A DNA stretch of 64,000 bases from Falsiroseomonas sp051433195 (GCF_051433195.1 NZ_JBHMFT010000001.1:434001-498000); one strand, 5' to 3'; numbered from the stretch's first letter, positions 34,844-43,806 are shown. Program-made: numbers and translations. Notes: generated from the letters alone by a model not told the origin.

Positions 34844-36373
34844 ATGTCACAAGCATTCGACCTGCTGGTCATCGGCGGCGGCATCAACGGCGCCGGCATC
34901 GCGCGGGACGCGGCGGGCCGCGGGCTGACCACCTGCCTGGTGGAGCGCGGCGACCTCGCCGGCGGCACCTCCTCCAACTCCTCCAAGCTGGTGCATGGCG
35001 GGCTGCGCTACCTGGAGCATTACGAGTTCCGCCTGGTGCGGGAGGCGCTGGCCGAGCGCGAGGTGCTGCTGCGCATCGCGCCCCACATCGTCTGGCCGAT
35101 GCGCTTCGTACTGCCGCACCGGGCGGAGATGCGGCCACGCTGGCTGATCCGCGCCGGGCTGTTCCTGTACGACAACCTGGCGCGCCGGGTCAGCCTGCCG
35201 GGGGCGGAGAGCCTGGATTTCCGCCGGCACCCCTTCGGCGCGCCGCTGTCGCCGGCCATTGCCAACGGCTTCGCCTATTCGGATTGCTGGGTCGAGGATT
35301 CGCGCCTGGTGGTGCTGAACGCCAGGGACGCGCAGCGCCGCGGCGCCGAGATCCGCACCCGCACCGCCTTCATCGGCGCGGATCGCCGGCCGGATGGCTG
35401 GGATGTGCGCCTGCGGACCGACTCCGGCGCCGAGACCACCCTGCGTTGCCGTGCATTGGTCAACGCCGCCGGCCCCTGGGTGCTGGCGGCGCAGGATTCC
35501 GCGCAGGCCAGGCGGGCCGGAAGCGTACGGCTGATCCGCGGCAGCCACATCGTGCTGCTGGCGCTGTATGAGGGCGACCAGGCCTACATCCTGCAGAACG
35601 ACGACCGCCGCGTGGTCTTCGTCATCCCCTACCAGGGCCGCTTCTCCCTGGTCGGCACCACCGACGTGCCGCATGAGGGTGATGCCGCGACCGCCCACTG
35701 CACGCCGGAAGAAGCGGCCTATCTCTGCGAAGCCGTGTCCCGCCAGTTCCGCAGGCCGGTGACGCCGGACCAGGTGGTGTGGTCCTATTCCGGCGTCCGG
35801 CCGCTGTACGATGATGGCTCGGACGATCCCTCCGCCATCACCCGCGACTACGTGCTGAAGCTGGACGAGGCGGCGGCGCCGCTGCTCAGCATCTATGGCG
35901 GCAAGATAACCACCTATCGCCGCCTGGCGGAGGAGGCGGTGGAGCGGATCGGCCGCGCGCTGGGGCGGGAGGCGCCGCCCTGGACCGGCAACGCGCCGCT
36001 GCCCGGCGGCGAGTTCGGCGGCCGCGACCTGCCGGGCTACGAGGCCGAGTTCGCCGCCCGCTTCCCCTGGCTGCCCGCGCCGCTGCGCGCCCGGCTGCTG
36101 CGGGCCTACGGGTCGGAGACGGCAGCGCTGCTCGGCGACGCCGCCTCGCTCGCGGACCTTGGCCGCGACTACGGCGCCGGGCTGACGCAGCGCGAACTCG
36201 ACTGGCTGGTGCGGGAGGAATGGGCGCGCACCGCGGACGACGTGCTGTGGCGCCGGTCCCGCCTCGGCCTGCACATGACGCCGGCGCAGCGGGAGGCCGT
36301 GGCCGTGGCGATGGGCGAGGAACCCGGCCGCACGCCGGCGGGGCCGGGCGCCGTGGCTCAGTACCTTTTGTAG
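34844..36373 (+). CDS. glpD: Aerobic glycerol-3-phosphate dehydrogenase
   Basis: Membrane-associated FAD enzyme feeding electrons from glycerol-3-phosphate to quinone. It has 509 residues, the normal length. FAD motif DLLVIGGGINGAGIARDAAG near 6-25, GGTSSNSSKLVHGGLRYLE near 43-62, VNAAGPWV and the late YGGKITTYRRLAEEA motif are all typical. The C-terminal 120 residues form the GlpD cap domain. No glpF or glpK is adjacent. The 3' end overlaps cynS tail to tail by 16 bases. Confidence 0.95.
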   Translation: MSQAFDLLVIGGGINGAGIARDAAGRGLTTCLVERGDLAGGTSSNSSKLVHGGLRYLEHYEFRLVREALAEREVLLRIAPHIVWPMRFVLPHRAEMRPRWLIRAGLFLYDNLARRVSLPGAESLDFRRHPFGAPLSPAIANGFAYSDCWVEDSRLVVLNARDAQRRGAEIRTRTAFIGADRRPDGWDVRLRTDSGAETTLRCRALVNAAGPWVLAAQDSAQARRAGSVRLIRGSHIVLLALYEGDQAYILQNDDRRVVFVIPYQGRFSLVGTTDVPHEGDAATAHCTPEEAAYLCEAVSRQFRRPVTPDQVVWSYSGVRPLYDDGSDDPSAITRDYVLKLDEAAAPLLSIYGGKITTYRRLAEEAVERIGRALGREAPPWTGNAPLPGGEFGGRDLPGYEAEFAARFPWLPAPLRARLLRAYGSETAALLGDAASLADLGRDYGAGLTQRELDWLVREEWARTADDVLWRRSRLGLHMTPAQREAVAVAMGEEPGRTPAGPGAVAQYLL

Positions 36374-36804
36374 GACAGGAACTTCCCGGACATGGTGATC
36401 TTCACGCGGTCGCCCTTCTGGTCCGGCTGGCGTTCCAGAGTCATGTCGTAGTCGATGGCGGACATGATGCCGTCGCCGAATTCCTCCTGGATCATCTCCT
36501 TCCATGAGGTGCCGTAGACCAGCACCAGCTCGTAGAAGCGGTAGATCAGCGGGTCGGTCGGCGGCATCACCTGCGCGCCACGGTAGGGAATTTCGCACAG
36601 CGTCGCCGCTTCCTCCCCGTCCAGGCCCAGGATATCCGCGAGGCCTTCGGCATGGTGCGGCTCCGCGCTCATCTGGCCCATGCAGAGCGCGCAGGTCCAG
36701 GTCGGCGACATGCCGATGCGGTTGGCGAGGTCGCCCCACTTCAGGCCCTTCGCCTTCTTGATCTTCAGGATCTTCTTGCCGAGATCGGTCTTGGCGTCGT
36801 TCAC
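36358..36804 (-). CDS. cynS: Cyanate hydratase (cyanase)
   Basis: Decomposes cyanate with bicarbonate to ammonia and carbon dioxide; decameric cytosolic enzyme. The GTG start at 36804 has GGAGAG at good spacing and gives 148 residues. An N-terminal helix-turn-helix-like domain (WGDLANRIGMSPTWTCALCMGQ) precedes the catalytic domain. Arg89, Glu92 and Ser115 line up with E. coli Arg96, Glu99 and Ser122 at a constant offset of seven. The start overlaps the ATPase stop, so it is the last gene of the transporter operon and probably releases ammonium from imported cyanate. Confidence 0.96.
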   Translation of the reverse strand: MNDAKTDLGKKILKIKKAKGLKWGDLANRIGMSPTWTCALCMGQMSAEPHHAEGLADILGLDGEEAATLCEIPYRGAQVMPPTDPLIYRFYELVLVYGTSWKEMIQEEFGDGIMSAIDYDMTLERQPDQKGDRVKITMSGKFLSYKRY

Positions 36805-37655
36805 GAGGCACTCTCCAAGTTTGCTGGGGCCCAGACTGGAACCGCGCGCGCGGACCATCCGGCAGGCGGCGTGCTCGCGCGGAATTCGCGGGAGCGGGTG
36901 ATGAGGAAATCCAGCACGTGGTCGCGCAGCGCGTGGTAGCCGGGCATGTGGTGCAGGCTGGCGCGGGTGCGTGGCCGGGGCAGGGGGTTGCGCACGACTT
37001 CCGCGATGCGGGCACCGGGGCCGTTCGACATCAGCAGGATCCGGTCGGCGAGCAGGATCGCCTCGTCCACGTCATGCGTGATCATGAAGCCGGTCTGGCC
37101 GGACTCCGTGACCAGCCGCGCCACCTCCTCCTGCAACGCGCCGCGGGTCAGCGCATCCAGCGCGCTGAACGGCTCGTCCATCAGCAGGATCTTGGGCCGT
37201 ATCGCCAAAGCGCGGGCGATGCCGACGCGCTGCTTCATGCCGCCCGAGAGCTGCGCCGGCTTGCGGTCCGCAGCATTATCCAGGCCGACGCGGGCCAGCG
37301 CGACGCGCGCCTCGGCATCGCATTGCGCGCGGGACCAGCCCGGGTTGCGACAGGACAGCGCGAAGGCGACGTTGCCGGCCGCCGTCAGCCAGGGCAGCAG
37401 CGCATGCGACTGGAAGATCACCGCGCGGTCCAGCGAGGGGCCGGACACTTCCTTCCCATCGACGATCAGCGCCCCATCATCAGGCGCGTCGAGGCCCGCC
37501 AGGATGTTCAGGATGGTGGTCTTGCCGCAGCCGGAATGCCCGACCAGGCAGACGAACTCGCCCTGGCCCACGGTGAACCACACATCCTCGAAGACGGCGG
37601 TGCCGCCGAAGCGACGCGCGATGCCCTCGACCGAGACGTCGGGGCGCGCGGTCAT
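36801..37655 (-). CDS. ABC transporter ATP-binding protein, nitrate/taurine/cyanate type
   Basis: A 284-residue cytoplasmic ATPase of the NrtD/SsuB/TauB group. Walker A GHSGCGKTT, Q-loop FQSHALLPWLTA, signature LSGGMKQRVGIARA, Walker B ILLMDEPFSALD and switch His in MITHDVDEAILLAD are intact. The stop overlaps the cynS GTG start, linking it to cyanate use. The gap of 145 bases to the permease gene contains three hairpins. Confidence 0.92.
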   Translation of the reverse strand: MTARPDVSVEGIARRFGGTAVFEDVWFTVGQGEFVCLVGHSGCGKTTILNILAGLDAPDDGALIVDGKEVSGPSLDRAVIFQSHALLPWLTAAGNVAFALSCRNPGWSRAQCDAEARVALARVGLDNAADRKPAQLSGGMKQRVGIARALAIRPKILLMDEPFSALDALTRGALQEEVARLVTESGQTGFMITHDVDEAILLADRILLMSNGPGARIAEVVRNPLPRPRTRASLHHMPGYHALRDHVLDFLITRSREFRASTPPAGWSARAVPVWAPANLESAS

Positions 37656-37680
37656 GGCTGAGCCCCTGTGGCGCGACCTG

Positions 37681-37733
37681 CGCCTGCCGAAGGCAGGCGA
37701 GCGCCCGAACGGGCGCCGCCGCTCCTGCGGCGC
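37681..37733. repeat. Three tandem perfect hairpins between permease and ATPase genes
   Basis: CGCCTGCC-GAA-GGCAGGCG (37681-37699), GCGCCCG-AA-CGGGCGC (37701-37716) and CGCCGC...GCGGCG (37714-37732) follow one another. They differ from the CCCTCTCCCC elements elsewhere. Position inside a transporter operon suggests mRNA processing or stability. Confidence 0.6.
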
Positions 37734-37800
37734 AGCCAAGCCCACGGATGCGGGCGCCGGCGACTGAGGGCGGATCCGCCAGGATCCGCAGGGAAAGACT

Positions 37801-38652
37801 TCATTCGGCCCATCCCACGGCGCGCTGCAGCACGCCCAGCAGCCGGTCCAGCAGCAGGCCGACGACGCCGATCAGCAGGATGGCGATGACGATGTCGGCG
37901 ATGGACAGGTTGTTCCACTGGTTCCAGACCCAGTAGCCGATGCCGGTGCCGCCCACGAGCATCTCGGCGGCGACGATCACCAGCCAGGCAATGCCGATGG
38001 AAATGCGCATGCCGGTGACGATGGTCGGCGCCGCCGCCGGCAGGATGATCCGCGTCGCCGTGCGCCAGGCGCCGGCTTCCAGCGTGCGGCCCACATTCAG
38101 CCATTCCCGCCGCACGCTGGCGACGCCGAAGGCGGTGTTCAGCAGCATCGGCCAGATCGAGCAGATGAAGATCACGAAGACGGAGCTGATGGTGCTGTCC
38201 TTGATGGAATACAGCGCCAGCGGCATCCAGGCGAGCGGCGAGACCGGCCGCAGCACCTGGATGAAGGGGTTCAGCGCCGCGTTCAGCAGCGGCGACATGC
38301 CGATGGCGAAGCCGAGCGGGATGGCGACCAGCGCCGCGATGCCGAAGCCGACGCCGACGCGCGCCAGGGAATACGCGATCTGCACGCCGATGCCCTGGTC
38401 GTTGGTGCCGCGGACGTAGAACGGGTCCCGCGCCAGCTCGACGATGCGCCAGAAGATGGCGGTGGGCGTCGGCATCGCCGTCTGCCCACCCTGCGCCGCC
38501 GCTTGGCCGAGCAGCGCGGCATATTCAGGGTCGAGCGCCGGGCCGACGGGCCCGGTGATGGCGCGGATCGCCAGCTCCCAGGCGCCAAGGAACAGCGCCA
38601 GGATCAGCAGCGACAGCGTTGCCGATTGCCAGAACGGGACGGATTTCTGCAT
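37801..38652 (-). CDS. ABC transporter permease, nitrate/taurine/cyanate type
   Basis: A 283-residue inner-membrane protein of the binding-protein-dependent permease family, about six hydrophobic segments. The coupling loop is REWLNVGRTLEAGAWRTATRIILPAAAPTIVTGMR, the NrtB/SsuC type. The region near 45-80 is an extended periplasmic loop. The ATG overlaps the binding-protein stop (TGATG). Confidence 0.92.
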   Translation of the reverse strand: MQKSVPFWQSATLSLLILALFLGAWELAIRAITGPVGPALDPEYAALLGQAAAQGGQTAMPTPTAIFWRIVELARDPFYVRGTNDQGIGVQIAYSLARVGVGFGIAALVAIPLGFAIGMSPLLNAALNPFIQVLRPVSPLAWMPLALYSIKDSTISSVFVIFICSIWPMLLNTAFGVASVRREWLNVGRTLEAGAWRTATRIILPAAAPTIVTGMRISIGIAWLVIVAAEMLVGGTGIGYWVWNQWNNLSIADIVIAILLIGVVGLLLDRLLGVLQRAVGWAE

Positions 38653-40007
38653 CAGGCGCGGATCGCGCGTTCCGTCCAGGCGGCGGGATTGGCCGGGTCG
38701 AAGACGCGGCCCATGATGGTCTCGGTCCGCATCGCGCTCGCCGGGACCGGCAGGCCGAGCTCGCGCATCGCGCGGCCGGCATCGAGTGCGAGGAACACCT
38801 GCGAAGCGACCTGCGCGTAGTCCACGTCGGTGCGCAACTGCCCCCAGCGGCGCATCTGGGTGATGATCCAGATCGCCATCGAATGCCACGGGAAGGGGTC
38901 GAAGCCGATGCGGTCCGGCACGCGCTTCACCTGGCCCAGGCCATCCGCATAGGTGCCGGTCAGCACCTGGTTCACCACCGTCTCCGGCTGGTTCAGGTAG
39001 TTCTGGCCGGAGATCGCTGCCGCGACCTCCCGCCGGTTCTCGGCCTTCTGGCTGTAGGCGGTGGCCTCGACGATGGCGCGCATCAGCGCGGCGAAGGTGT
39101 TCGGTGTCTCCGTGATCATCGCCCGCGGCACGGCGAAGGCGCAGCAGGGATGGCCCTCCCACAGATCCTTGGTCAGCAGGTGGATGAAGCCGACGCCATC
39201 GAAGACGGCGCGCTGGTTGAACGGGTCCGGGCCGAGATAGCCGTCGATGTTGTCGGCGCGCAAATTGGCGACCATCTCGGGCGGCGGGACGGAGCGGATC
39301 TGCACGTCGCGATCCGGGTCGACGCCGTTTTCCGCCAGATAGTGGCGCAGCAGGTAGTTGTGCATGGAGAAGTCGAAGGGCACGGCGAAGCGGAAGCCCT
39401 TCCAGTCGCGCGGGTTGCGCTTGTCCCTGTGCTTCGTCGCCAGTGTGATGGCCTGGCCGTTGATGTTCTCGATGGCGGCGACGGCGAAGGGAATCGGCTG
39501 CGCGACGCCGACGCCGAGCGACATGGCGACGGGCATCGGGGACAGCATGTGCGCCGCGTCGAATTCCCGCGCGATGGCGCGGTCCCGGATCACGGCCCAG
39601 CCGGCCGTGCGGATGACCTCCACGTTCAGGCCGTGGCGCTGATAGAAGCCCATCGGATGCGCCATGATGATCGGCGTGGCGCAGGTGATGGGGATGAAGC
39701 CCACCTTCAGGTCGCGCTTCTCCGGCGCCCCCGTGCCTTGCGCCATCGCCTCCTTCGCCGCGTCGATCGGGAAGACGCTGGCGACGGCGGCCAGCAGCGT
39801 CGCCGCGCCGAAGCGCTGCGCCAGCGCGCGGCGCGTGGTGGCCTCGGGGAAGACGGCGCGCAGCACGGCGGCTTCCGCGACTTCCGCCATAGCGTCCTCC
39901 GCGCCTGGCATCTCGGCCGAACAGGCGAGGGGCGAGGCGTGCCGTCCGCAACCGCAGCCCGCAAGGCTGGCGTTCGGATCGAGCGGATCGGCGGTCAGGC
40001 GGGCCAT
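38652..40007 (-). CDS. ABC transporter substrate-binding protein, NrtA/CmpA-like
   Basis: A 451-residue binding protein. The N-terminus is unusual: a Cys cluster CGCGRHASPLAC at residues 18-29 before a hydrophobic stretch near 60-75, then the receptor domain (KVGFIPITCATPIIMAHPMGFYQRHGL, IRTAGWAVIRDRAI). NrtA/CmpA family proteins bind nitrate or bicarbonate; the downstream cyanase points to cyanate here. The ATG at 40007 has GGGAG about ten bases upstream. A sigma-54 type promoter lies 33 bases before the ATG, so the four-gene operon is probably induced under nitrogen limitation. Confidence 0.9.
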   Translation of the reverse strand: MARLTADPLDPNASLAGCGCGRHASPLACSAEMPGAEDAMAEVAEAAVLRAVFPEATTRRALAQRFGAATLLAAVASVFPIDAAKEAMAQGTGAPEKRDLKVGFIPITCATPIIMAHPMGFYQRHGLNVEVIRTAGWAVIRDRAIAREFDAAHMLSPMPVAMSLGVGVAQPIPFAVAAIENINGQAITLATKHRDKRNPRDWKGFRFAVPFDFSMHNYLLRHYLAENGVDPDRDVQIRSVPPPEMVANLRADNIDGYLGPDPFNQRAVFDGVGFIHLLTKDLWEGHPCCAFAVPRAMITETPNTFAALMRAIVEATAYSQKAENRREVAAAISGQNYLNQPETVVNQVLTGTYADGLGQVKRVPDRIGFDPFPWHSMAIWIITQMRRWGQLRTDVDYAQVASQVFLALDAGRAMRELGLPVPASAMRTETIMGRVFDPANPAAWTERAIRA

Positions 40008-40039
40008 CGGATCAGTCTCCCGGTCTTGGAGACGATCCT

Positions 40040-40055
40040 TGCAACACCCGTGCCG
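40040..40055 (-). promoter_or_regulatory. Sigma-54 (-24/-12) promoter for the cyanate-type transporter/cyanase operon
   Basis: On the minus strand the site reads CGGCACG-GGTG-TTGCA, matching 11 of 12 defined positions of the sigma-54 consensus TGGCACG-N4-TTGCW with exact GG-to-GC spacing. The expected start point near 40030 is about 23 bases before the ATG. A weak GCGC-N4-GCGC palindrome at 40111-40122 is in the range of an NtrC-type enhancer site, but I do not claim it. Confidence 0.75.
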
Positions 40056-40137
40056 CGGCCATGGCGGCCGGCCCCGCCGCCGCCGCGCCGCCGGATCGAC
40101 CAAAGCTTAGGCGCGGCGGCGCAAAGCCTGGGCAGAA

Positions 40138-40632
40138 TTACGGCTGCGCGATCACCTGCAGCACGCCCGGCACGGCGAGGGCCGCGAAATGCTGCGCCGT
40201 GGCGATGTCGCCCTCATCGTACCAGCCAGCTTCGTGCAGCAGGTTGATGGTGCCGATGCTGCTGCCGTTCCAGCGCACCGGCACGTTCAGCACGCTTTCG
40301 CAGCCGAGGCTGCGGATCAGTTCATGGTCGTAGAAGACATCGGCGATGTCGGCGTAGTCGCGGCCGATATAGGGCACGCCGTCGCTCAGCACCTTCTGGA
40401 ACCAGTGCGTCGGGTTGATCGGCTTGCGACCGCCGACCGGGTATTCGGCCGGCATGTTGGAATAGTACCGCTGGCTTTGCTGGGCGCCGGGATGGACCAC
40501 CAGGATGGTGAACAGCTTGTGGCCGATGGCGTGGCCCATCGCGGCATCGAGCGCGGCGAACAGCGCCTGCGGCTGGCCGGGCGCGGCACTGGCTGTGACG
40601 ACGGGGGCGAAATCAGGGGTGGGGCGGTTCAT
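40138..40632 (-). CDS. GAF-domain protein
   Basis: A 164-residue single-domain protein with GAF features: ALDAAMGHAIGHKLFTILVVHP near the start, QRYYSNMPAEYPVGGRKPI, and LGCESVLNVPVRWNGSSIGTINLLHEAG. It may bind a small molecule or nucleotide. There is no output domain. Its ATG overlaps the stop of the LIV-type permease (ATGA), so it is made with that transporter. I suggest a sensory or accessory role in uptake of the transported compound; this is inference. Confidence 0.82.
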   Translation of the reverse strand: MNRPTPDFAPVVTASAAPGQPQALFAALDAAMGHAIGHKLFTILVVHPGAQQSQRYYSNMPAEYPVGGRKPINPTHWFQKVLSDGVPYIGRDYADIADVFYDHELIRSLGCESVLNVPVRWNGSSIGTINLLHEAGWYDEGDIATAQHFAALAVPGVLQVIAQP

Positions 40633-41531
40633 GGGGTCGCCTTGGTACGGGTTTTCTCGGGGATCAGGCCCTGCGGCCGGAAGCGCAGCAGCAGGATCAG
40701 GCTCAGCGCGATGGCGCCCTCGCGCAAGGCCGCCTTCTGCACCGGGCTGACGCCGGGGATGGTGGCGGACAGGAAGCGCGTGCCTTCCAGCAGCGCGATG
40801 ACGAAGATCGCGCCGACGATCGCACCGCGCATGGCGCCGACGCCGCCGGCGGTCAGCGCGAGGACGATGTAGATGGTCAGCAGCGGCGCGAAGCCATCGG
40901 GGGCGATATAGGCGTTGTAGTGCGCGTACAGCGCGCCGGCCCCGCCGAGCACCGCGGCGCCGATGGTGAAGGCGCGCACCTTGAACCACAGCACCGGCTT
41001 GCCGGCGACGGCGGCGATGTCCTCATCCTCCCGGATCGCGCGCAGCACGCGGCCGAAGGGCGAATGGGACAGCCGCGCCAGCAGCACGAAGGCCACCGCC
41101 ACGGCGGACCAGACGATGCCCAGGTAGATCAGGTTGAAATCCTGCGGCGAAACCTCGCCGCGCCACGGGCCGGGGATGCCGGAGATGCCGTCCGTGCCGT
41201 TGGTCAGCCAGATCTCGTTGGCCGCGACCAGGCGGATCACCTCGGCGAAGCCGAGCGTGACGATGGCCAGGTAGTCGCCGCGCAGCCGCGCCACGATCAG
41301 GGCCATGATCCCGCCCGCCGCCGCCGCCAGCACCGCGCCGGCCGCCCAGCCCAGCGGCATCGGCCAGAACAGCTTCGTGGTCAGCAGGGCGGAGCCATAG
41401 GCGCCGACGGCGAAGAAGCCGACCAGGCCGAGGTTGACCATGCCGGTCAGCCCCCAGATCACGTTCAGCCCCAGCGCCATCAGCGCATAGATGCCGGCGA
41501 AGACCAGCATGGCGACCAGATAGGCGTCCAT
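40629..41531 (-). CDS. LIV-type ABC transporter permease (LivM-like)
   Basis: A 300-residue inner-membrane protein. ALGLNVIWGLTGMVNLGLVGFFAVGAY, LRGDYLAIVTLGFAEVIRL and SPFGRVLRAIREDEDIAAVAGKPV are the LivM hallmarks. It starts at the last base of the LivH stop. Relatives carry branched-chain amino acids, urea or short amides. Confidence 0.93.
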   Translation of the reverse strand: MDAYLVAMLVFAGIYALMALGLNVIWGLTGMVNLGLVGFFAVGAYGSALLTTKLFWPMPLGWAAGAVLAAAAGGIMALIVARLRGDYLAIVTLGFAEVIRLVAANEIWLTNGTDGISGIPGPWRGEVSPQDFNLIYLGIVWSAVAVAFVLLARLSHSPFGRVLRAIREDEDIAAVAGKPVLWFKVRAFTIGAAVLGGAGALYAHYNAYIAPDGFAPLLTIYIVLALTAGGVGAMRGAIVGAIFVIALLEGTRFLSATIPGVSPVQKAALREGAIALSLILLLRFRPQGLIPEKTRTKATP

Positions 41532-42400
41532 CAGCTACGCGCCCCGAGCAGGCCCTGCGGGCGGAACATCAGCACCAGCAGGATCGCCAGGAAGGCCGTG
41601 ACGGTGCGGTAGGCGGGCGAGAGCAGCACGCCGGCAAATTCCTCCCCCACCCCCACCACCATGGCGCCCAGCGCCGCGCCGGGGATCGAGCCCAGGCCCC
41701 CAACGACGGCCGCCGCGAAGACCGACAGCACCACGCGGAAGCCGGTCAGCGGATCGATCGAGGTGTCGATGCCGATCAACATGCCGCCGCAGCCCGCCAG
41801 CCCGCCGCCGATGAAGACCGCAACGCGGGCGATGCGGTTGGGGTCCACGCCCTTGATGTCCGCCAGTACCGGATTGTCCGCCACCGCCCGCATCGCCCGG
41901 CCCAGCCGGGAGAAGCCAAGCAGAAGAAAAAGCCCGCCGGCCGCGACGATGGCATAGCCGGTATTGGTCAATTGCTGCGGGTTCACGCGGATGCCGTCGA
42001 ACCGCCAGTCGCGCAGGATCGGCAGGTCGTAGCCGCGCAGATCGTTGCCGAAGCCGAACCGGATCACGTTCTCCAGCAGGATGGTCATGGCGACGGAGGC
42101 GATGGCGACCGTCAGCGGCCCGGCCGGGCGCAGCGGCCGGAAGGCCACCTCCTCCGCCGTCAGCGAGACCAGCCCCGCCACCAGGAAGGCCAGCGGCAGA
42201 GCCAGGCCCACCGGCCAGCCATAGACCACATTCGCCACCCAGCCGGCGAAGGCGCCGATGGTGGCGAAGCCGGCGATGGCGAAGTTCGGGTAGCGCAGGA
42301 CGGCGAAGATGCAGTTGAAGCCGATGGCGGGCAGCATCAGCACGCTGCCCGCCATGACCCCGTTCAGCAGAACCTGCGCAAGGTCGCGCCAGTCTTCCAT
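41531..42400 (-). CDS. LIV-type ABC transporter permease (LivH-like)
   Basis: A 289-residue inner-membrane protein. SVLMLPAIGFNCIFAVLRYPNFAIAGFATIGAF, SVAMTILLENVIRFGFG and MRAVADNPVLADIKGVDPNRIAR are LivH-like, and GGLGSIPGAALGAMVVGVGE is the usual late loop. A palindromic element separates it from its upstream binding-protein gene. Confidence 0.93.
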   Translation of the reverse strand: MEDWRDLAQVLLNGVMAGSVLMLPAIGFNCIFAVLRYPNFAIAGFATIGAFAGWVANVVYGWPVGLALPLAFLVAGLVSLTAEEVAFRPLRPAGPLTVAIASVAMTILLENVIRFGFGNDLRGYDLPILRDWRFDGIRVNPQQLTNTGYAIVAAGGLFLLLGFSRLGRAMRAVADNPVLADIKGVDPNRIARVAVFIGGGLAGCGGMLIGIDTSIDPLTGFRVVLSVFAAAVVGGLGSIPGAALGAMVVGVGEEFAGVLLSPAYRTVTAFLAILLVLMFRPQGLLGARS

Positions 42401-42417
42401 TCAGAAGGATGCCTTGA

Positions 42418-42560
42418 AAGCCCTCTCCCCCCTACAGGGGGGAGAGGGTGGGGTGAGGGGGGCGTGCGGGGGAATGGTGGGTCGTTGGACACCCGCGGGT
42501 CCCCCGCACCCCGGCGGCGCACTGCGCCGACGCTCTCCCCCATGAGAGAGGGAGAGGGCT
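42418..42560. repeat. Paired palindromic intergenic element, copy C
   Basis: The left arm (42419-42462) is the simple module seen in copy A. The right arm (42497-42560, inverted) is the variant with an extra hairpin CGGCGC-ACT-GCGCCG (42515-42529). It fills the gap between the LIV-type binding-protein and LivH-like genes. Confidence 0.85.
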
Positions 42561-42570
42561 CCACTGGTCC

Positions 42571-43776
42571 CTACGCCAGTTCGAGCATCCGGAAGCGCCC
42601 ACCCTCCGCGATGTCGTAGCGGAACTTGGTGCCGCGGATGTCGCCGCGCTCGTCGAACTCGCAGGGGCCGGAGGCGCCCTCGAAATTCACCGGGCGCCCG
42701 GCCGCGATCAGGCGCAGGCCGTCCGTCACGTTGTCCACCTTCTCGCCGTCGCCCTGGCAGATCTTGCGGACGTTGTCGCGGATCGCGGTGCCCGTCACCT
42801 CGCCGGCTTGCGCCGCCGCCAGGATCGCCATGCTGGCGTGGTCGTGCACCTGGGCGGAGTAGGGGTCCACCTCCGTGCTGCCGAAGGCGGCCTTCAGGCG
42901 GTTGAAGGCGGGGCTGTCCAGGTCCGGGCTCGGCTGGAAGGTGGTCAGCCCGTTCGTCACCTCGTTGGGCAGGGACTGGAAGACGCTCGGCGGCGCGGCA
43001 TAGGCGAAGGTGAAGCGGCGGCCGTCGAAGCCGGCGCGGAACAACTCCCGCAGCAGGATCGTCACGTCCGGCAGGTAGCCGTTCAGCATCACAGTGTCGG
43101 AACGCGAGCGCATGATCTGGTCGACCTCCGACCGGAACGCCGTCTTCTCCCGCTCATAGACGATGAAGCCGGACACGGCGCCGCCGCCGGCGCGGAAGCG
43201 CTCCGTCATCACCTCCTGGCTGGACTGCGCGAAGGGGCTCTGCGCCGCCATGTGGAAGACCCGCTTGGCACCCTTGCCGAGCAGCCAGTTGCTCGCCGTC
43301 TCGATCTGCAGGCGGCTGTTCGGCTGGGTGCGGAAGATATGGCCCTGGTGCGGCAGCAGCGTGATGCTGTCGGCACCCGAGACGGTGAACAGCGGCACCC
43401 GGTTCTCCCAGCACAGCGGGGCGACCGCTGTGGTGACGGAGGACGCCCAGGTGCCCATCAGCGCGGAAACCCGGTCCACGTCGATCAGCTTGCGCGCGCC
43501 GCGCACGCCGGCATCCGGGTTTGTCTGGTCATCCTCGAACACCAGGCGAATCTGGCGGCCCTTGATGCCACCGGCGGCATTGGCCTCTTCCACCACGCCC
43601 TGGATGGCGCGCAGCATGGCCGGGCCGTAGGGCCCGCCGGCGCCGGTCAGCGGCGGCAGTGCGCCGAACACCACCGGGTTGGACTGTGAGAACGCCTTGC
43701 CGCCGATGGCGAAGCTGGAAACCACGCCGGCCGCGCCGAGCAGGGCGCCGCGGCGCCCGATTGTGATGCCTGTCAT
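42571..43776 (-). CDS. LIV-type ABC transporter substrate-binding protein
   Basis: A 401-residue periplasmic receptor with a twin-arginine-like signal (TIGRRGALLGAAGVVSSFAIGGKAFS). It has the Peripla_BP_6 fold: PPLTGAGGPYGPAMLRAIQG, GIKGRQIRLVFEDDQTNPDAG, the ALMGTWASSVTTAVAPLCWE stretch and PLFTVSGAD. I chose the ATG at 43776; a GTG at 43803 directly after the ATPase stop is possible. The ligand is unknown. Confidence 0.9.
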   Translation of the reverse strand: MTGITIGRRGALLGAAGVVSSFAIGGKAFSQSNPVVFGALPPLTGAGGPYGPAMLRAIQGVVEEANAAGGIKGRQIRLVFEDDQTNPDAGVRGARKLIDVDRVSALMGTWASSVTTAVAPLCWENRVPLFTVSGADSITLLPHQGHIFRTQPNSRLQIETASNWLLGKGAKRVFHMAAQSPFAQSSQEVMTERFRAGGGAVSGFIVYEREKTAFRSEVDQIMRSRSDTVMLNGYLPDVTILLRELFRAGFDGRRFTFAYAAPPSVFQSLPNEVTNGLTTFQPSPDLDSPAFNRLKAAFGSTEVDPYSAQVHDHASMAILAAAQAGEVTGTAIRDNVRKICQGDGEKVDNVTDGLRLIAAGRPVNFEGASGPCEFDERGDIRGTKFRYDIAEGGRFRMLELA

Positions 43777-43806
43777 TTCCTTGAAGCCCCCATTGTTGGT
43801 CACGAA

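Noticed and set aside
34834..34851. TGACA...TGTCA inverted repeat spanning the glpD start as an operator.
   Set aside because: Five-base arms occur often by chance and nothing else supports it.
36840..36858. A longer cyanase start at 36858.
   Set aside because: The GTG at 36804 has a good ribosome binding site and gives catalytic residues at a constant offset from E. coli; the longer form would add 18 unconserved residues inside the ATPase gene.
40100..40126. GCGC-N4-GCGC palindrome as an NtrC enhancer site for the cyanate-type transporter/cyanase promoter.
   Set aside because: It matches the NtrC consensus poorly and such G/C palindromes are frequent by chance here; position alone is not enough.
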